This document shows positions 9,392-19,611 of a stretch of DNA of 64,000 nucleotides, one piece after another; the first letter of the stretch is position 1, and each line of letters begins with the position of its first letter. A model generated the notes under the pieces. That model ran no database searches, was not told the origin of the DNA, and was given only the letters and a program-made list of their open reading frames with translations. This DNA is from Aquibium oceanicum (GTDB lineage: Bacteria > Pseudomonadota > Alphaproteobacteria > Rhizobiales > Rhizobiaceae): assembly GCF_001889605.1 (NCBI RefSeq), contig NZ_CP018171.1, positions 372,001 to 436,000 of the forward strand, given 5' to 3'. Position numbers and translations under genes: made by a program.

Positions 9392-10213
9392 GTGAACAAG
9401 CCGCGAAACTTCTTTCATCTCCACCTCATATCGGATGCCACCGGCGAGACGCTGCTGGCCGCCGGCCGGGCGGCGTCGGCCCAGTACAAGGATGCGCGTG
9501 CGATCGAGCATATCTATCCGCTGATCCGCACGGAGCGGCAGCTTGCCGCCGTGCTTCAGGAGATCGACAGCGAACCGGGGATCGTCCTCTACACGATCGT
9601 CGACCAGCCGCTGGCCCGCATGATCGACGAGAGCTGCGCGGCAATGGGCCTGCCTTGCGTTTCGGTACTCGAACCCGTGCTCACCGTCTTCCAGTCCTAT
9701 CTGGGAGAACCGGCCGGCCGACGCGTCGGCGCGCAGCACGTGCTCGATGCCGAATATTTTCGCCGCATCGACGCGCTGAACTTCACCATGGAGCATGACG
9801 ACGGGCAGCTGCCGACGGACATAGACGAGGCCGACATCGTGCTCGTCGGTATTTCAAGGACGTCGAAGACACCGACGAGCATTTATCTCGCCAACCGCGG
9901 CATCAAGACCGCGAACCTGCCGATCGTCCTGGGCGTCGACATCCCCGACAGCCTGAAGAAGGCGAAACGGACGCTGATCGTCGGGTTGATCGCCTCCGCC
10001 GAACGCATCTCGCACGTGCGCCAGAACCGGATTCTCGGCACCGGCGCTGGGTACGATGCGGAACGTTATGCCGATCGCACGGTGATTTCGGAGGAGCTGA
10101 CCTACGCCAGGCAGATCTGCAACCGCTACGGCTGGCCCATGATCGATGTCAGCCGCCGCTCCATCGAGGAAACCGCGGCCGCCATCCTTGCGTTGCGCGG
10201 TCGCAGCCGCTAG
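9392..10213 (+). CDS. DUF299 kinase/pyrophosphorylase regulating PEP synthase or pyruvate phosphate dikinase
   Basis: A 273-residue bifunctional ADP-dependent kinase/Pi-dependent pyrophosphorylase of the PPSRP/PDRP family, which switches PEP synthase or PPDK by threonine phosphorylation. The P-loop GISRTSKT is at about 153-160, and the N-terminal [13 protein letters not shown] block is typical. GTG 9392 is chosen because homologues begin at (M/V)[14 protein letters not shown]; in-frame sequence upstream to 9227 is unrelated and overlaps the origin region. Next to the putative origin it is the RP001-type neighbour known from Caulobacter. Confidence 0.93.
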   Translation: MNKPRNFFHLHLISDATGETLLAAGRAASAQYKDARAIEHIYPLIRTERQLAAVLQEIDSEPGIVLYTIVDQPLARMIDESCAAMGLPCVSVLEPVLTVFQSYLGEPAGRRVGAQHVLDAEYFRRIDALNFTMEHDDGQLPTDIDEADIVLVGISRTSKTPTSIYLANRGIKTANLPIVLGVDIPDSLKKAKRTLIVGLIASAERISHVRQNRILGTGAGYDAERYADRTVISEELTYARQICNRYGWPMIDVSRRSIEETAAAILALRGRSR

Positions 10214-10237
10214 CGGGACCGGCCAAGGAGAACGAAA

Positions 10238-10837
10238 ATGCGCGACCAGATCATCCTCGCCTCGGGCAGCCCATTCCGGCGCCAGTTGCTGGAAAATGCC
10301 GGCGTGACCTTTCAGGTAGTCAGGGCGGATCTCGACGAGCGATCCCTCGAGGCCCCCTTGGCGAATTCAGGCGCAGGTGCGGAGGACATCGCCTCCGTCC
10401 TGGCGGAAGCGAAGGCCACATCGGTGAGCGAGGCGCATGCCGGCGCCTTCGTGATCGGCTCGGACCAGACTCTGTCGCTGGAAGACGAGGTCTTCCACAA
10501 GCCCGAGGACATGGAGGGCGCGCGCCGCCATCTGCTGCGGCTGTCGGGGAAGACGCATTATCTCAACAGCGCGGTGGTGATCGTCCGCGACGGCGAGACG
10601 ATCTGGCGTCATGTGGCGGTAGCCGCCATGACCATGCGCGAGCTCGATCCGGGCTTCGTCGGACGCTATCTGTCGGCCGTGGGCGACGACGCGCTTTCGA
10701 GCGTCGGCGCCTATCAGGTCGAGGGTCGCGGAATCCAGCTCTTCGAAAAGATCGAGGGGGATTATTTCACCATCGTCGGTCTTCCGCTTCTGCCGCTGCT
10801 CGCGGAACTCAGGGCATTGGGCGCGATCGATGGCTGA
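10238..10837 (+). CDS. maf: Maf-family nucleotide pyrophosphatase
   Basis: A 199-residue Maf/YceF-type protein that hydrolyses modified or non-canonical nucleoside triphosphates. Hallmarks are the N-terminal [12 protein letters not shown] (7-18), the catalytic-Asp loop IGSDQ (73-77), and the later SVGAYQVEG stretch. AAGGAGAACGAAA precedes the ATG as a strong ribosome-binding site. It overlaps aroE by eight bases, and the maf-aroE-coaE-dnaQ order is common in rhizobia. Confidence 0.94.
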   Translation: MRDQIILASGSPFRRQLLENAGVTFQVVRADLDERSLEAPLANSGAGAEDIASVLAEAKATSVSEAHAGAFVIGSDQTLSLEDEVFHKPEDMEGARRHLLRLSGKTHYLNSAVVIVRDGETIWRHVAVAAMTMRELDPGFVGRYLSAVGDDALSSVGAYQVEGRGIQLFEKIEGDYFTIVGLPLLPLLAELRALGAIDG

Positions 10838-11672
10838 CGCACGGACGCGGGCATTCGTCTGCGGGCATCCGGTGGCGCATTCGCGGTCGCCGCTGATCCA
10901 CCGATACTGGCTTAGAACGCTCGGCCTGACCGGCGAATACGTCGCGGTCGACGTGGCGCCATCCGAATTCGATCCGTTCATCAGGGGACTTGCGGCGGCG
11001 GGCTACGCTGGCGGCAACGTCACCATCCCCCACAAGGAGGCCGCCTTCGCGGCGACCGACCGCATCGACGAAGCCGCGAGGATCGTCGGGGCGATCAACA
11101 CCGTCTGGCTGGAGGATGGCCGCCTGTGCGGGACGAACACGGACTGGTCCGGCTTTTCCGCCAATCTCGATGCCCGTGCACCGCAATGGAGCGCTGGCGG
11201 CACGGCGGTCGTGCTCGGTGCCGGCGGAAGCGCGCGCGCGATCGTCCATGCGCTGTCGGCGAAGGGTTACCGGGAGATAAGGGTGGTCAACCGAAGCCCC
11301 GCGCGAGCGAGGGAACTCGCCGATCGCTTCGGGCCGAAGGTAACCGCGCACGGCTGGGCCGCCGTGCCCGAACTTCTCGCGGATGCCGACCTGCTCGTAA
11401 ACACCACGCCGCTCGGTATGGCGGGAGACGCCGGCGAAGCGATCGATCTCGCGCCACTGCCCGATCATGCAGTCGTCACCGACATCGTCTACGTTCCATT
11501 GATCACGCCGCTGCTCGCTGCCGCGCGCGCACGGGGACTGACCATCGTCGACGGGCTCGGAATGCTTCTCCACCAGGCCGTGCCCGGCTTCGAGCGCTGG
11601 TTCGGTACCCGGCCTTGTGTGACCGAGGAGCTGAGGACGCTCGTCGTCGCCGATATGGACCTGCGCAAGTGA
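10830..11672 (+). CDS. aroE: Shikimate dehydrogenase
   Basis: A 280-residue NADP-dependent AroE that reduces 3-dehydroshikimate to shikimate in aromatic amino acid synthesis. Substrate site residues are in NVTIPHKEA (catalytic Lys69) and GTNTDWSGF (Asp105). The NADP-binding GAGGSAR loop is at 130-136. The start overlaps maf by eight bases, and its TGA overlaps the coaE GTG start (GTGA), so the genes are translationally coupled. Confidence 0.97.
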   Translation: MADARTRAFVCGHPVAHSRSPLIHRYWLRTLGLTGEYVAVDVAPSEFDPFIRGLAAAGYAGGNVTIPHKEAAFAATDRIDEAARIVGAINTVWLEDGRLCGTNTDWSGFSANLDARAPQWSAGGTAVVLGAGGSARAIVHALSAKGYREIRVVNRSPARARELADRFGPKVTAHGWAAVPELLADADLLVNTTPLGMAGDAGEAIDLAPLPDHAVVTDIVYVPLITPLLAAARARGLTIVDGLGMLLHQAVPGFERWFGTRPCVTEELRTLVVADMDLRK

Positions 11673-12262
11673 TCATCCTCGGACTGACCGGCTCGATCGG
11701 AATGGGCAAGTCGACGACGGCGAAAATGTTCGCCGATTTCGGCGTTCCAGTGAACGACGCGGATGCCACGGTGCACGAACTCTACCGCGGAGTGGCAGTG
11801 CCGCTGATCGGCGAGGCGTTTCCCGAGGCCATCAGGGACGGCGTTGTTGATCGCACGCGGCTGGCGCAGTCCGTCCTGGGAAACGGCGAGGCGATGCGGA
11901 AGCTGGAGGCGATCGTGCATCCGCTCGTCCGCGAAGCAGAAGCCGAATTCGTCAGGCTTCAAGAGTCGCGAGGCGCCCCGCTGATCGTGCTGGACATCCC
12001 GCTGCTCTTCGAGGCCGGCGGCGCCGACCGAGTGGACCGGATCGTCGTCGTCACCGCCTCTCCCGAGGTACAGCGCGAGCGCGTGCTGAAGCGCCCAGGC
12101 ATGACGGAACAAAAGTTCGAGGCCATCCGCGCGAAGCAGATGCCGGATGCCGAGAAGCGCGCCCGGGCGGATTTCGTCATCGACACCGGGCAGGGCATGG
12201 AGCCGGCGCGCCAGGCGGTGGCGGCAATAATCGGTGAACTGACGGGCCACCGCCCCGCTTGA
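11669..12262 (+). CDS. coaE: Dephospho-CoA kinase
   Basis: A 197-residue CoaE that phosphorylates dephospho-CoA in the last step of coenzyme A synthesis. The P-loop [12 protein letters not shown] is at residues 5-16, with DADATVHEL, the DIPLLFE block and the LKR lid motif following. The GTG start overlaps the aroE stop by four bases (GTGA); the long in-frame extension upstream is antisense-like and lies inside aroE, so it was rejected. Confidence 0.96.
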   Translation: MIILGLTGSIGMGKSTTAKMFADFGVPVNDADATVHELYRGVAVPLIGEAFPEAIRDGVVDRTRLAQSVLGNGEAMRKLEAIVHPLVREAEAEFVRLQESRGAPLIVLDIPLLFEAGGADRVDRIVVVTASPEVQRERVLKRPGMTEQKFEAIRAKQMPDAEKRARADFVIDTGQGMEPARQAVAAIIGELTGHRPA

Positions 12263-12325
12263 ACGGGTACATTTCCGCTCGAAATCGGCTAAGCTCGTCG
12301 CGATCACGAATCGGAGCCGGGCGTT

Positions 12326-13072
12326 TTGCGGGAAATTATCTTCGACACCGAAACCACGGGTCTCGACCCGCTGGAGGATCGCGTCATCGAGATCGGCGGC
12401 GTCGAGCTCGTGAACCGCTTCCCCTCGGGCCGCTCGATCCATTTCTACATTCACCCCAGCAGCCGGGAGATTCATCCGGAAGCCCAGGCTGTGCACGGCA
12501 TCAGCATGGCCGATCTTGCCGGGAAGCCCACCTTCGCCGAGATCGTCGGAGAGTTCCTGGCTTTCATCGACGGCGCCAAGCTCGTCGCCCACAACGCGAC
12601 CTTCGACATGAACTTCCTGAACCAGGAGCTGAAGCGGGTCGGCATCGAGCCACTGCTTCCCGACCGCGTCGTCGACACGCTGGCGATGGCACGCCGCAAG
12701 CATCCGATGGGCCCGAATTCACTGGATGCCCTGTGCAAGCGCTATGCGATCGACAACAGCCGCCGCACCAAGCACGGCGCGCTGCTCGATTCGGAGCTGC
12801 TGGCGGAAGTCTACATCGAACTCGTCGGCGGCAAGCAGGCCGCGCTCGGACTGGAAGTCGTCGAGGCGGCGGTCGAGATCGATGCGGGCGGGATGAGTGT
12901 GGTCGCGGCGGTCGCGCGGCGCCGGATCCCGCTTGCTCCGCGGCTTCTGCCGACAGAGCGCGCCGCACACGCGGCGATGGTCGAGGGGCTGGGAGACGCG
13001 GCGATCTGGAAGCGGATCGCGATGCCGGAGGGCCGGGAACCGGCCTCCGGCTTCACGCATGCTGCGGAATAG
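12326..13072 (+). CDS. dnaQ: DNA polymerase III epsilon subunit (3'-5' proofreading exonuclease)
   Basis: A 248-residue DEDDh exonuclease. Exo I is DTETTGLDP (7-15, with Asp7 and Glu9). Exo II is HNATFDMNFLN near 92-102, and the Exo III histidine motif (TKHGALLDSELLAEVY) follows. The C-terminal tail (about 180-248) is the polymerase-binding segment. The start codon is TTG at 12326, which places the Exo I motif at the expected distance from the N-terminus; no ATG or GTG fits better. Confidence 0.95.
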   Translation: MREIIFDTETTGLDPLEDRVIEIGGVELVNRFPSGRSIHFYIHPSSREIHPEAQAVHGISMADLAGKPTFAEIVGEFLAFIDGAKLVAHNATFDMNFLNQELKRVGIEPLLPDRVVDTLAMARRKHPMGPNSLDALCKRYAIDNSRRTKHGALLDSELLAEVYIELVGGKQAALGLEVVEAAVEIDAGGMSVVAAVARRRIPLAPRLLPTERAAHAAMVEGLGDAAIWKRIAMPEGREPASGFTHAAE

Positions 13073-13087
13073 CCGGGTCGACTGGCC

Positions 13088-13591
13088 TCAGCTGACCTGG
13101 ACCTTGGAGCGCGCCTGGTCCTCTGCGATTTTCTGCTGGAACATCTGCGCGAAGTCGATCGGATCGAGCATCAGCGGCGGGAAGCCGCCGTTGCGGGTCG
13201 CTTCGGCGATGATCTGGCGCGCGAACGGGAACAGAAGCCGCGGGCACTCGATGAAGAGCACCGGCAGGACGTGCTCCTTCGGAAAGTTCGCGACCCGGAA
13301 GACGCCGCCATAGATCAGTTCGACGTTGAACAGGACGGTCTCGTCGACGGTCGCCTTGGCATTCAGCGTCAGCGTCACGTCGTATTCGGTGCCCGACATC
13401 GGGTTCGCGTTGACGTTGACGTTGATTGCGATGTTCGGAGCCTTGTCGCGACCGCGCAGCGAACCCGGTGCGCCGGGGCTCTCGAAGGAGAGATCCTTGA
13501 CATACTGTGCAAGCACGTTCAGCGACGGCTGGGCGCCGTTGCCGGCAGTGGCCGCGCCTGCCGTTCCGTTCTCGTTGGTCTCGTTCGCCAT
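13088..13591 (-). CDS. secB: Protein-export chaperone SecB
   Basis: A 167-residue SecB that holds precursor proteins unfolded and delivers them to SecA. The core beta-sheet pattern ([41 protein letters not shown]) is visible, along with the [18 protein letters not shown]-terminal signature. An alphaproteobacteria-typical Ala/Gly/Asn-rich N-terminal extension precedes it. It is convergent with dnaQ, with only 15 bases between the stops. Confidence 0.96.
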   Translation of the reverse strand: MANETNENGTAGAATAGNGAQPSLNVLAQYVKDLSFESPGAPGSLRGRDKAPNIAINVNVNANPMSGTEYDVTLTLNAKATVDETVLFNVELIYGGVFRVANFPKEHVLPVLFIECPRLLFPFARQIIAEATRNGGFPPLMLDPIDFAQMFQQKIAEDQARSKVQVS

Positions 13592-13707
13592 CCGGTCGTT
13601 CCTTCTTTGATACCGCCGCCCGGGCGGCGCAATTTGGGCGGTTGGCTATCACGCACATTGTGGCGATACAAGGCTGAACGGGCGTTTCGCCGTCTCGCCG
13701 GTGCGGG

Positions 13708-14187
13708 TCAGTCGCGCTTCCACGGCGAGTTCGGGTCGGTGGAGCGCGAGTACTCCTCCTCGTCGAGATCGATGGTCCGGCTGTCTTTTTGCCGCGCGCG
13801 GCCGAGATCCATGCCGCGAATATCGACATTGGCGACGATGCGCGCGCTGAGGAAGCGCCAGGCGGCATCGCGGAAGGCCGGCACGAAGAGCAGGAATCCC
13901 ATGGCATCGGTCACGAATCCCGGAAGCAGCAGGAGGAGCCCGGCAAGCAGGATCATCACGCCGTGGACGAGTTCGCGCTGCGGCACGCGTCCGGCATCGA
14001 CCTCCTGGCGGATACGGCTCAGAAGGCCGAAACCCTGCACGCGAAGGAGGATGGAACCGACCAGTGCCGTGACCAGCACCATCGCCAGCGTGGCGACGAC
14101 CCCGATCCGGCTGCCGACCAGCACGAAAGCGGCGATCTCCATGAGCGGGACCGCGACGAAGAGGATGAAGAGGAAGGGAAATCGCAC
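13708..14187 (-). CDS. fxsA: FxsA family inner-membrane protein
   Basis: A 159-residue FxsA-family protein (in E. coli an inner-membrane protein that eases F exclusion of phage T7; cellular role unclear). Three to four hydrophobic spans cover about 4-40 and 76-105; the G-rich loop between them (ALVGSILLRVQGFGLL) and the LLLPGFVTDAMGFLL motif are typical. It is divergent from the Tim44-like gene and upstream of secB, as in many rhizobia. Confidence 0.88.
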   Translation of the reverse strand: MRFPFLFILFVAVPLMEIAAFVLVGSRIGVVATLAMVLVTALVGSILLRVQGFGLLSRIRQEVDAGRVPQRELVHGVMILLAGLLLLLPGFVTDAMGFLLFVPAFRDAAWRFLSARIVANVDIRGMDLGRARQKDSRTIDLDEEEYSRSTDPNSPWKRD

Positions 14188-14373
14188 GTCGGAATCTTTC
14201 CGGGGCTTTGGGGTGGAGAAAAGGCGTCAACCCTATAGGTAGTTAGCGCCGCATTGGATTTGAATGATAGACCGGCGCGTTCTATATGGGCGTAATGAGG
14301 TTGCGCGGCGTCTGATCAGGATACGGGTTTTTTCGGCCCTGGCGCGGCCCGACAGGATTGTTTGGCGGACGAG

Positions 14374-15078
14374 ATGGAATTCTTGGACTTCGGGACACTG
14401 TTCTTCATCGTGGCTGCGGTCGTGATATTCCTGCAGCTGCGGAATGTCCTCGGCCGCCGCACCGGCAGCGAGAAACCGCCCTTCGATCCTTACACCGCAA
14501 ACCGTACCCGTGAAACCGAGGGGCCTTCGCCTCAGGACAACGTGGTTTCCCTGCCACGCCGCAAGGCGACGGGCGACACCGAATCGGCCTATGCGGACAT
14601 CGACAAGACCGCCGCGCCCGGCACGGATTTGAACAAGGGTCTGCGGGCGATCCGGGATGCCGATCCCAGCTTCGATCCCAAGGTCTTCCTGGATGGCGCC
14701 AAGATGGCCTACGAGATGATCGTCATGGCCTATGCCGATGGCGACCGGAAGACGCTGAAGAACCTCCTGTCCCGCGAAGTCTACGACGGTTTCGTGCAGG
14801 CGATCGCAGAGCGGGAGACCCGCTCGGAGAAGATCCAGTCCTCCTTCGTCGGCATCGAAAAGGCCGACATCGTTTCGGCCGAAATGAAGGGCACCGAAGC
14901 GCACGTCACGCTTCGCATCGTGAGCGAACTCATCTCGGCGACCCGCGACAGCGCCGGTTCGGTCATCGACGGCGACCCCGAGACGGTCGCCGAAGTGAAG
15001 GATGTCTGGACCTTCGCCCGCGATACGCGTTCGCGCGATCCCAACTGGAAGCTCGTGGCCACCGAAGCCGAAGACTGA
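14374..15078 (+). CDS. Tim44/TimA-like membrane-anchored protein
   Basis: A 234-residue protein with an N-terminal transmembrane anchor (about 4-20), a charged low-complexity linker to about 70, and a C-terminal Tim44-like domain (about 90-234, with MAYEMIVMAYADGD and the TRDSAGSVIDGDPE stretch). Mitochondrial Tim44 tethers Hsp70 to the import channel; bacterial homologues are inner-membrane proteins with less certain roles. ATG 14374 (MEFLDFGTLFF) is preferred over a TTG four codons upstream because homologues start there. It is followed by mltA and smr, a conserved trio. Confidence 0.87.
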   Translation: MEFLDFGTLFFIVAAVVIFLQLRNVLGRRTGSEKPPFDPYTANRTRETEGPSPQDNVVSLPRRKATGDTESAYADIDKTAAPGTDLNKGLRAIRDADPSFDPKVFLDGAKMAYEMIVMAYADGDRKTLKNLLSREVYDGFVQAIAERETRSEKIQSSFVGIEKADIVSAEMKGTEAHVTLRIVSELISATRDSAGSVIDGDPETVAEVKDVWTFARDTRSRDPNWKLVATEAED

Positions 15079-15094
15079 CAGGCGAGGGGAAGAG

Positions 15095-16198
15095 GTGCCG
15101 CTATCCTCGCTCTTCCGACCCGTGGAGTTCGCGGATATCCCCGGCTGGGATAGCGACCGCACCGCGCCAGCCTTCGAAGCGTTCCGGCGGTCGGCCGGGC
15201 ATGCTGCTCTCGTAAAGCCCTACAGGACCGGTTCGCTCGGTATCGAAGCAAGTGCGTTCGCCGCCGCCTACGAGGCGGCGATTGGTTGCGAGGCGCTCGA
15301 CGATGCGGCCTCGACCGCGTTCTTCGAGCGCTGGTTCGTCCCCCATCTCATTCGCCCGGAAAATGGTAGCCGCGGTTTTGTGACCGGCTTCTACGAGCCG
15401 GAGGCGGTGGCCTCGCCGACACGCACCGAACAGTTCCGGTATCCGATCTATTCTCGCCCCGCGGACCTCGTCGATCTGGACGAGCACAACAGATCGCCGG
15501 AACTCGATCCCTATCTCGCCTTCGGCAGATCCATGGAGGGGAGGATCGTGGAATACCACGATCGAAAGGCGATCGAGGAAGGAGCGCTGGCCGGCCAGGG
15601 CCTCGAGATCGCCTGGCTGGAAGATCCCGTCGATGTCTTCTTCATCCATGTCCAGGGCGCGGCGCGGCTGAACATGCCGTCGAGCGTCAAGCGGATCACC
15701 TACGCGGCGAAATCCGGCCAGCGGTTCACCGGACCGGGCGGCGTTCTGGCCGATATGGGCGAACTGCGCCGGGAAGACGTCACCATGCAGTCGATCCGGC
15801 AATGGTTCCGGGATCACGCGGACCGGATCGACGAAATCCTGTGGCGCAACCGCTCCTTCATCTTCTTTCGGGAGGCTGAGGTCACCGACCCGCGGCTCGG
15901 GCCGGTGGCGGCCGCGAAGGTGCCGCTGACGGCGGGTCGCTCGATCGCGGTCGACCGGCTGCTCCACACGTTCGGAACGCCTCTGTTCATCCATGCTCCG
16001 GCCCTGGCGGCTTTTGGAGAGGCTCCGTTCCGAAGGTTGATGATCGCGCAGGACACGGGTTCGGCGATCGTCGGCCCCGCCCGCGGCGATCTTTTCGCCG
16101 GATCGGGCGACGCTGCCGGCGAGATCGCCGGCGTCGTGCGCAGCGAGGCGGATTTCTATGTGTTCGTCCCCCGGGCACTTGCGAGCGCCGAACCATGA
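15095..16198 (+). CDS. mltA: Membrane-bound lytic murein transglycosylase A
   Basis: A 367-residue MltA-type glycosylase that cleaves peptidoglycan glycan strands with 1,6-anhydro product formation. The barrel region includes FVTGFYEPE and the family stretch QGAARLNMPSS; the 3D domain ends with the catalytic Asp motif (AQDTGSAIVGPARGDLF). GTG 15095 is chosen for its GGGGAAGAG ribosome-binding site just after the Tim44-like stop. I see no lipobox or signal peptide at this start, as is common for the rhizobial member at this locus. Confidence 0.92.
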   Translation: MPLSSLFRPVEFADIPGWDSDRTAPAFEAFRRSAGHAALVKPYRTGSLGIEASAFAAAYEAAIGCEALDDAASTAFFERWFVPHLIRPENGSRGFVTGFYEPEAVASPTRTEQFRYPIYSRPADLVDLDEHNRSPELDPYLAFGRSMEGRIVEYHDRKAIEEGALAGQGLEIAWLEDPVDVFFIHVQGAARLNMPSSVKRITYAAKSGQRFTGPGGVLADMGELRREDVTMQSIRQWFRDHADRIDEILWRNRSFIFFREAEVTDPRLGPVAAAKVPLTAGRSIAVDRLLHTFGTPLFIHAPALAAFGEAPFRRLMIAQDTGSAIVGPARGDLFAGSGDAAGEIAGVVRSEADFYVFVPRALASAEP

Positions 16199-16761
16199 GC
16201 CGGAGAACGGGCTCCCGCCGCGATCTCAGCGAGGATGACCGCATCCTCTGGAATCAGGTCGCGCGCACCGCGGTCCCGCTGAAGGGGAAGACGCTGCCGG
16301 AGGAGATGCTGGACCCGATGGTCGATGCATCGGCTGCCTTTCACGACGTCCTCGAGGCCGCCGCCGCAGCGCCGCCGCCGCAGAGGCCCCGTAAGTCGCA
16401 GGAGCATGTTCATACGCCCCGCACGATCGATCAGCCGACCCGGCAGAAGCTCGCCAAGGGGCGGCTGCCGCTGGAAGCGCGCGTCGACCTGCACGGCATG
16501 ACGCAGGGCGAGGCGCATGCGCTGCTGCTCGGCTTCCTCCACCGCGCCCATGCGATGGGTATCCGCCATGTCCTGGTCATCACCGGCAAGGGCTCGTCGC
16601 TCGGCAGCGAGGGCGTCCTGCGCAAGGCCGTGCCTGCCTGGTTCGCGACGCCATCGTTCAGGCCGCTGGTCGGCGGCTACGAATTCGCCGCGCGTCATCA
16701 TGGAGGGGCCGGGGCTCTCTATGTGCGGCTGCGCCGGCAGTCGGATGTTTCCTCGCGATGA
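16195..16761 (+). CDS. Smr/MutS2 C-terminal-domain protein
   Basis: A 188-residue protein whose C-terminal half is an Smr domain, usually an endonuclease acting on nucleic acid. The VDLHG motif is at 97-101 and the ITGKG loop at 129-133. The N-terminal half is charged and proline-rich. It overlaps mltA by four bases (ATGA) and the XRE regulator gene by four, so the three are co-translated. The substrate is unknown. Confidence 0.9.
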   Translation: MSRRTGSRRDLSEDDRILWNQVARTAVPLKGKTLPEEMLDPMVDASAAFHDVLEAAAAAPPPQRPRKSQEHVHTPRTIDQPTRQKLAKGRLPLEARVDLHGMTQGEAHALLLGFLHRAHAMGIRHVLVITGKGSSLGSEGVLRKAVPAWFATPSFRPLVGGYEFAARHHGGAGALYVRLRRQSDVSSR

Positions 16762-17120
16762 CGCCCTTCGGACTGCGCATGCGCGAGATGCGCCGCGAAA
16801 GAAAAGTCACGCAGAAGGAAATGGCGCGTTCGCTCGGCGTCAGCGCGGCTTATCTGTCAGCGCTGGAACGCGGGCACAGGGGGCGCCCCAACTGGATCCT
16901 GATGCAGAAGATCATCGGCTACTTCAACATCATCTGGGATGATGCCGAAGAGCTCGTACGCTTGGCCGAACACTCGCATCCACGCGTCGTCATAGATACC
17001 GCCGGCCTCTCTCCGTCCGCGACGGAACTGGCTAACCTGCTGGCGGCTGAGATCGGTCTGCTGGACGAGGAGGTCCTGGTCGATCTCATCGATCGGCTGC
17101 GTTCGGCTGGCCGGCGATAG
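16758..17120 (+). CDS. XRE-family helix-turn-helix transcriptional regulator
   Basis: A 120-residue DNA-binding protein. The HTH_3 domain covers about 5-65 (MREMRRERKVTQKEMARSL, then SAAYLSALERG). A short helical C-terminal region follows that may dimerise. It ends a coupled operon after smr. Its last 35 bases overlap the end of the convergent DUF1402 gene. Target genes cannot be told from the sequence. Confidence 0.9.
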   Translation: MTPFGLRMREMRRERKVTQKEMARSLGVSAAYLSALERGHRGRPNWILMQKIIGYFNIIWDDAEELVRLAEHSHPRVVIDTAGLSPSATELANLLAAEIGLLDEEVLVDLIDRLRSAGRR

Positions 17121-18099
17121 ACGGCGACTTGCCGGACTCTGGAAAGAGCGCGCGCAGGTCCGGCAGCTTGTCGTTCACCAGCCAGCCGTAATAGTTTTCC
17201 TCCGGCAACCGCGGTGGTTCGCCTTTCGCCTTGCGTGCCAGATTTTCCGCCTTCAGCGCACGGGCGCGGCCCTCCGGATCGCCGACATTGTAGAGCGTGG
17301 CAGTGATGCCCGGATTTCCCGAGATATCGTAGCCGGCGATCGATGCGTAGGCGTCGATCGACTTGCGGAGCGTCGCCGCGACATAGGTGAGCGTCAGGTC
17401 CGGATCCATGATCGTCCGGTAGACCTCTTGCGGATTGCGATGATCGAGCGTCGGAAGGCCGGTCTCCTTGTGAACGACGTCCGTCATGGTCAGCGCGGTG
17501 AGGGGATTGAGCTGTCCGATGCCGAATGTCTGGCCCGCGTAGAAGGGCTGGAAGAAGACGGCGCTGAGCCGGTCGGCGGGAAAGGACTTGCCGTCCACGG
17601 TCTTGCCCCGGAAGACCGTCGTCCAGACGCGCTCGCGGCAGGTCCAGAGGTCGTAGCTTCCGGTCTTATCGGTGCACACGCCGAACTCCGGCCTGGCGAT
17701 GAAGCTCTCGATGCTCTCCCCGTCGTAAGAGAAGCTGAAGTTCGAGTTAAGATAGGAGACCGCCTTGACGTAATAGGTCTGCAGCCGATCGTAGGCGTCG
17801 ACGTTGTAGGTGTGCTCGCCGACGATCGCTCCGGCGACATGGAGCGGATCGAGCCCAAAATGGGCGGACGCCTCCCTGATTTTACTGCGAAGCGATCCGT
17901 CGGTTTCCAGAAGGTGCAGGACCTTCTGGTACTTCCGCTCGTATGTGGTCTTCAGCGCCTTGGTCCGCGATGCCGATCCGGACGGCACCGGCGGCTGTTC
18001 GGCGTACCGGTTACCCGGAGGAACCTCGGTCAGCGCGAGCGCGGGAACCACGCCCCACGCCAGCGCCACACCGATGGATACAGTCAGACATTTCCCCAT
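17086..18099 (-). CDS. DUF1402 family secreted protein
   Basis: A 337-residue protein with an N-terminal signal peptide (MGKCLTVSIGVALAWGVVPALA). ATG 18099 is chosen because it puts the signal peptide at the N-terminus; an ATG 26 codons upstream does not. The mature part matches the DUF1402 family seen in alphaproteobacteria, with an N-terminal HFGLDPLHVAGAIVGEHTYN stretch and the AGQTFGIGQLNPLTAL stretch. The latter recalls lysozyme-like transglycosylase folds (E-H-T and GIGQLNP), so a periplasmic cell-wall role is possible; this is an inference. Confidence 0.82.
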   Translation of the reverse strand: MGKCLTVSIGVALAWGVVPALALTEVPPGNRYAEQPPVPSGSASRTKALKTTYERKYQKVLHLLETDGSLRSKIREASAHFGLDPLHVAGAIVGEHTYNVDAYDRLQTYYVKAVSYLNSNFSFSYDGESIESFIARPEFGVCTDKTGSYDLWTCRERVWTTVFRGKTVDGKSFPADRLSAVFFQPFYAGQTFGIGQLNPLTALTMTDVVHKETGLPTLDHRNPQEVYRTIMDPDLTLTYVAATLRKSIDAYASIAGYDISGNPGITATLYNVGDPEGRARALKAENLARKAKGEPPRLPEENYYGWLVNDKLPDLRALFPESGKSPSIAGQPNAADR

Positions 18100-18264
18100 G
18101 CACCCACGTCCGCATACCGCCAAAAAAATCTCCGGGACCCTAGTCAAACTGGTCCGGGGTGTCGAGCGCACCGCCAAAGCAATGGCCCACCGTCGCCATA
18201 CACGTCGTCAAACCTGCGTGATGACCTGCATCCGGCCCGTGTCACACGGCACGAAAACCTGTTC

Positions 18265-18287
18265 GGCAGGGCGACATGCGCCCTGCC
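18265..18287 (-). terminator. Hairpin downstream of hslU, possible terminator
   Basis: Perfect 9-base arms GGCAGGGCG (18265-18273) and CGCCCTGCC (18279-18287) enclose a 5-base loop 23 bases beyond the hslU stop. The U-tract on the leftward transcript is weak (GTTTTCG ten bases on), so it may be a Rho-aided or 3'-end-protecting structure. Confidence 0.5.
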
Positions 18288-18309
18288 TTTCACGGTTTCC
18301 GCAATGGGC

Positions 18310-19611
18310 TTACAGGATGAAACGGGACAAATCCGTGTTCTTCGCCAGATCGCCCACATTCCTGTCGACATATTCGGCGTCGATCACAACCTGCGAGCCG
18401 GAGCGGTCCGGGGCATCGAAGGAAATGTCGTCGAGGACCCGCTCCATGACCGTCTGCAGTCTGCGGGCACCGATGTTCTCCACGCTGGCGTTGAGATCGA
18501 CCGCGATCTGCGCGAGCCGGTCGATGGCGTCCTCGGTGAATTCGAGATCGACGCCTTCGGTTTTCATCAGCGCGATGTACTGCTTGATGAGGCTCGCTTC
18601 CGTTTCGGTGAGGATGCGGACGAAGTCGTCCTTCTCGAGGGCCCTCAGTTCGACGCGGATCGGCAGGCGGCCCTGGAGTTCCGGCAGCAGGTCAGACGGC
18701 TTGGAGACGTGAAAGGCACCCGAGGCGATGAAGAGGATGTGATCGGTCTTCACCGGCCCGTACTTGGTCGCCACGGTCGTTCCCTCGACGAGCGGCAGCA
18801 GGTCGCGCTGAACGCCTTCGCGCGATACGCCGGCGCCGACCCCGCCTTCGCGCGTGGCGATCTTGTCGATCTCGTCGAGAAAGACGATGCCGTCGTTCTG
18901 GGTCGATTCCAGCGCGCGCTGGACCACCTCGTCCTGGTCGAGCAGCTTGTCCGATTCGTCGTTGATCAGATGGCCGTAGGATTCCTTCACGGTCGTCTTG
19001 CGGGTCTTGGTGCGTCCGCCCATCGCCTTCGACAGCATGTCGTTGATGTTGAGCACGCCGATGTTGGCACCCGGCATACCGGGGATATCGAACCCGGCGG
19101 GCGACGTGTCCGCCACCTCGATCTCGATTTCCTTGTCATCCATCTCGCCGCTGCGTAGCTTCTTGCGGAAACTGTCCTTCGTCGCCGGGCTGGCGGTCTT
19201 GCCGACGAGCGCATCGAGCACGCGCTCCTCCGCGTTGACATGCGCGCGCGCCTTGACATCCTCGCGCATCTTTTCCTTCACGAGGCCGATCGCGATCTCC
19301 ACCAGATCGCGGATGATCTGCTCCACGTCGCGGCCGACATAGCCGACTTCGGTGAATTTCGTCGCCTCGACCTTGGTGAATGGCGCGCCGGCGAGACGAG
19401 CGAGGCGGCGCGAGATCTCGGTCTTGCCGACGCCGGTCGGTCCGATCATCAGGATGTTCTTCGGCATCACCTCTTCGCGCATGTTGCCTTCGAGCTGCTG
19501 ACGGCGCCAGCGGTTGCGCAACGCGATGGCCACGGCGCGCTTGGCGTCCTTCTGGCCGATGATGTAGCGGTCGAGTTCCGACACGATTTCACGGGGAGAA
19601 AAATGGGTCAT
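18310..19611 (-). CDS. hslU: HslUV protease ATPase subunit
   Basis: A 433-residue AAA+ unfoldase (ClpY) that feeds substrates to the HslV peptidase. Walker [10 protein letters not shown] is at about 57-65, the pore GYVGRDVE motif at about 90-97, and Walker B ([12 protein letters not shown]) near 248-259. An intermediate I domain separates them. The C-terminal tail RFIL, which docks into HslV, is intact. It overlaps the DUF2157-like gene upstream by four bases, and hslV lies at the head of the same leftward run. Confidence 0.97.
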   Translation of the reverse strand: MTHFSPREIVSELDRYIIGQKDAKRAVAIALRNRWRRQQLEGNMREEVMPKNILMIGPTGVGKTEISRRLARLAGAPFTKVEATKFTEVGYVGRDVEQIIRDLVEIAIGLVKEKMREDVKARAHVNAEERVLDALVGKTASPATKDSFRKKLRSGEMDDKEIEIEVADTSPAGFDIPGMPGANIGVLNINDMLSKAMGGRTKTRKTTVKESYGHLINDESDKLLDQDEVVQRALESTQNDGIVFLDEIDKIATREGGVGAGVSREGVQRDLLPLVEGTTVATKYGPVKTDHILFIASGAFHVSKPSDLLPELQGRLPIRVELRALEKDDFVRILTETEASLIKQYIALMKTEGVDLEFTEDAIDRLAQIAVDLNASVENIGARRLQTVMERVLDDISFDAPDRSGSQVVIDAEYVDRNVGDLAKNTDLSRFIL

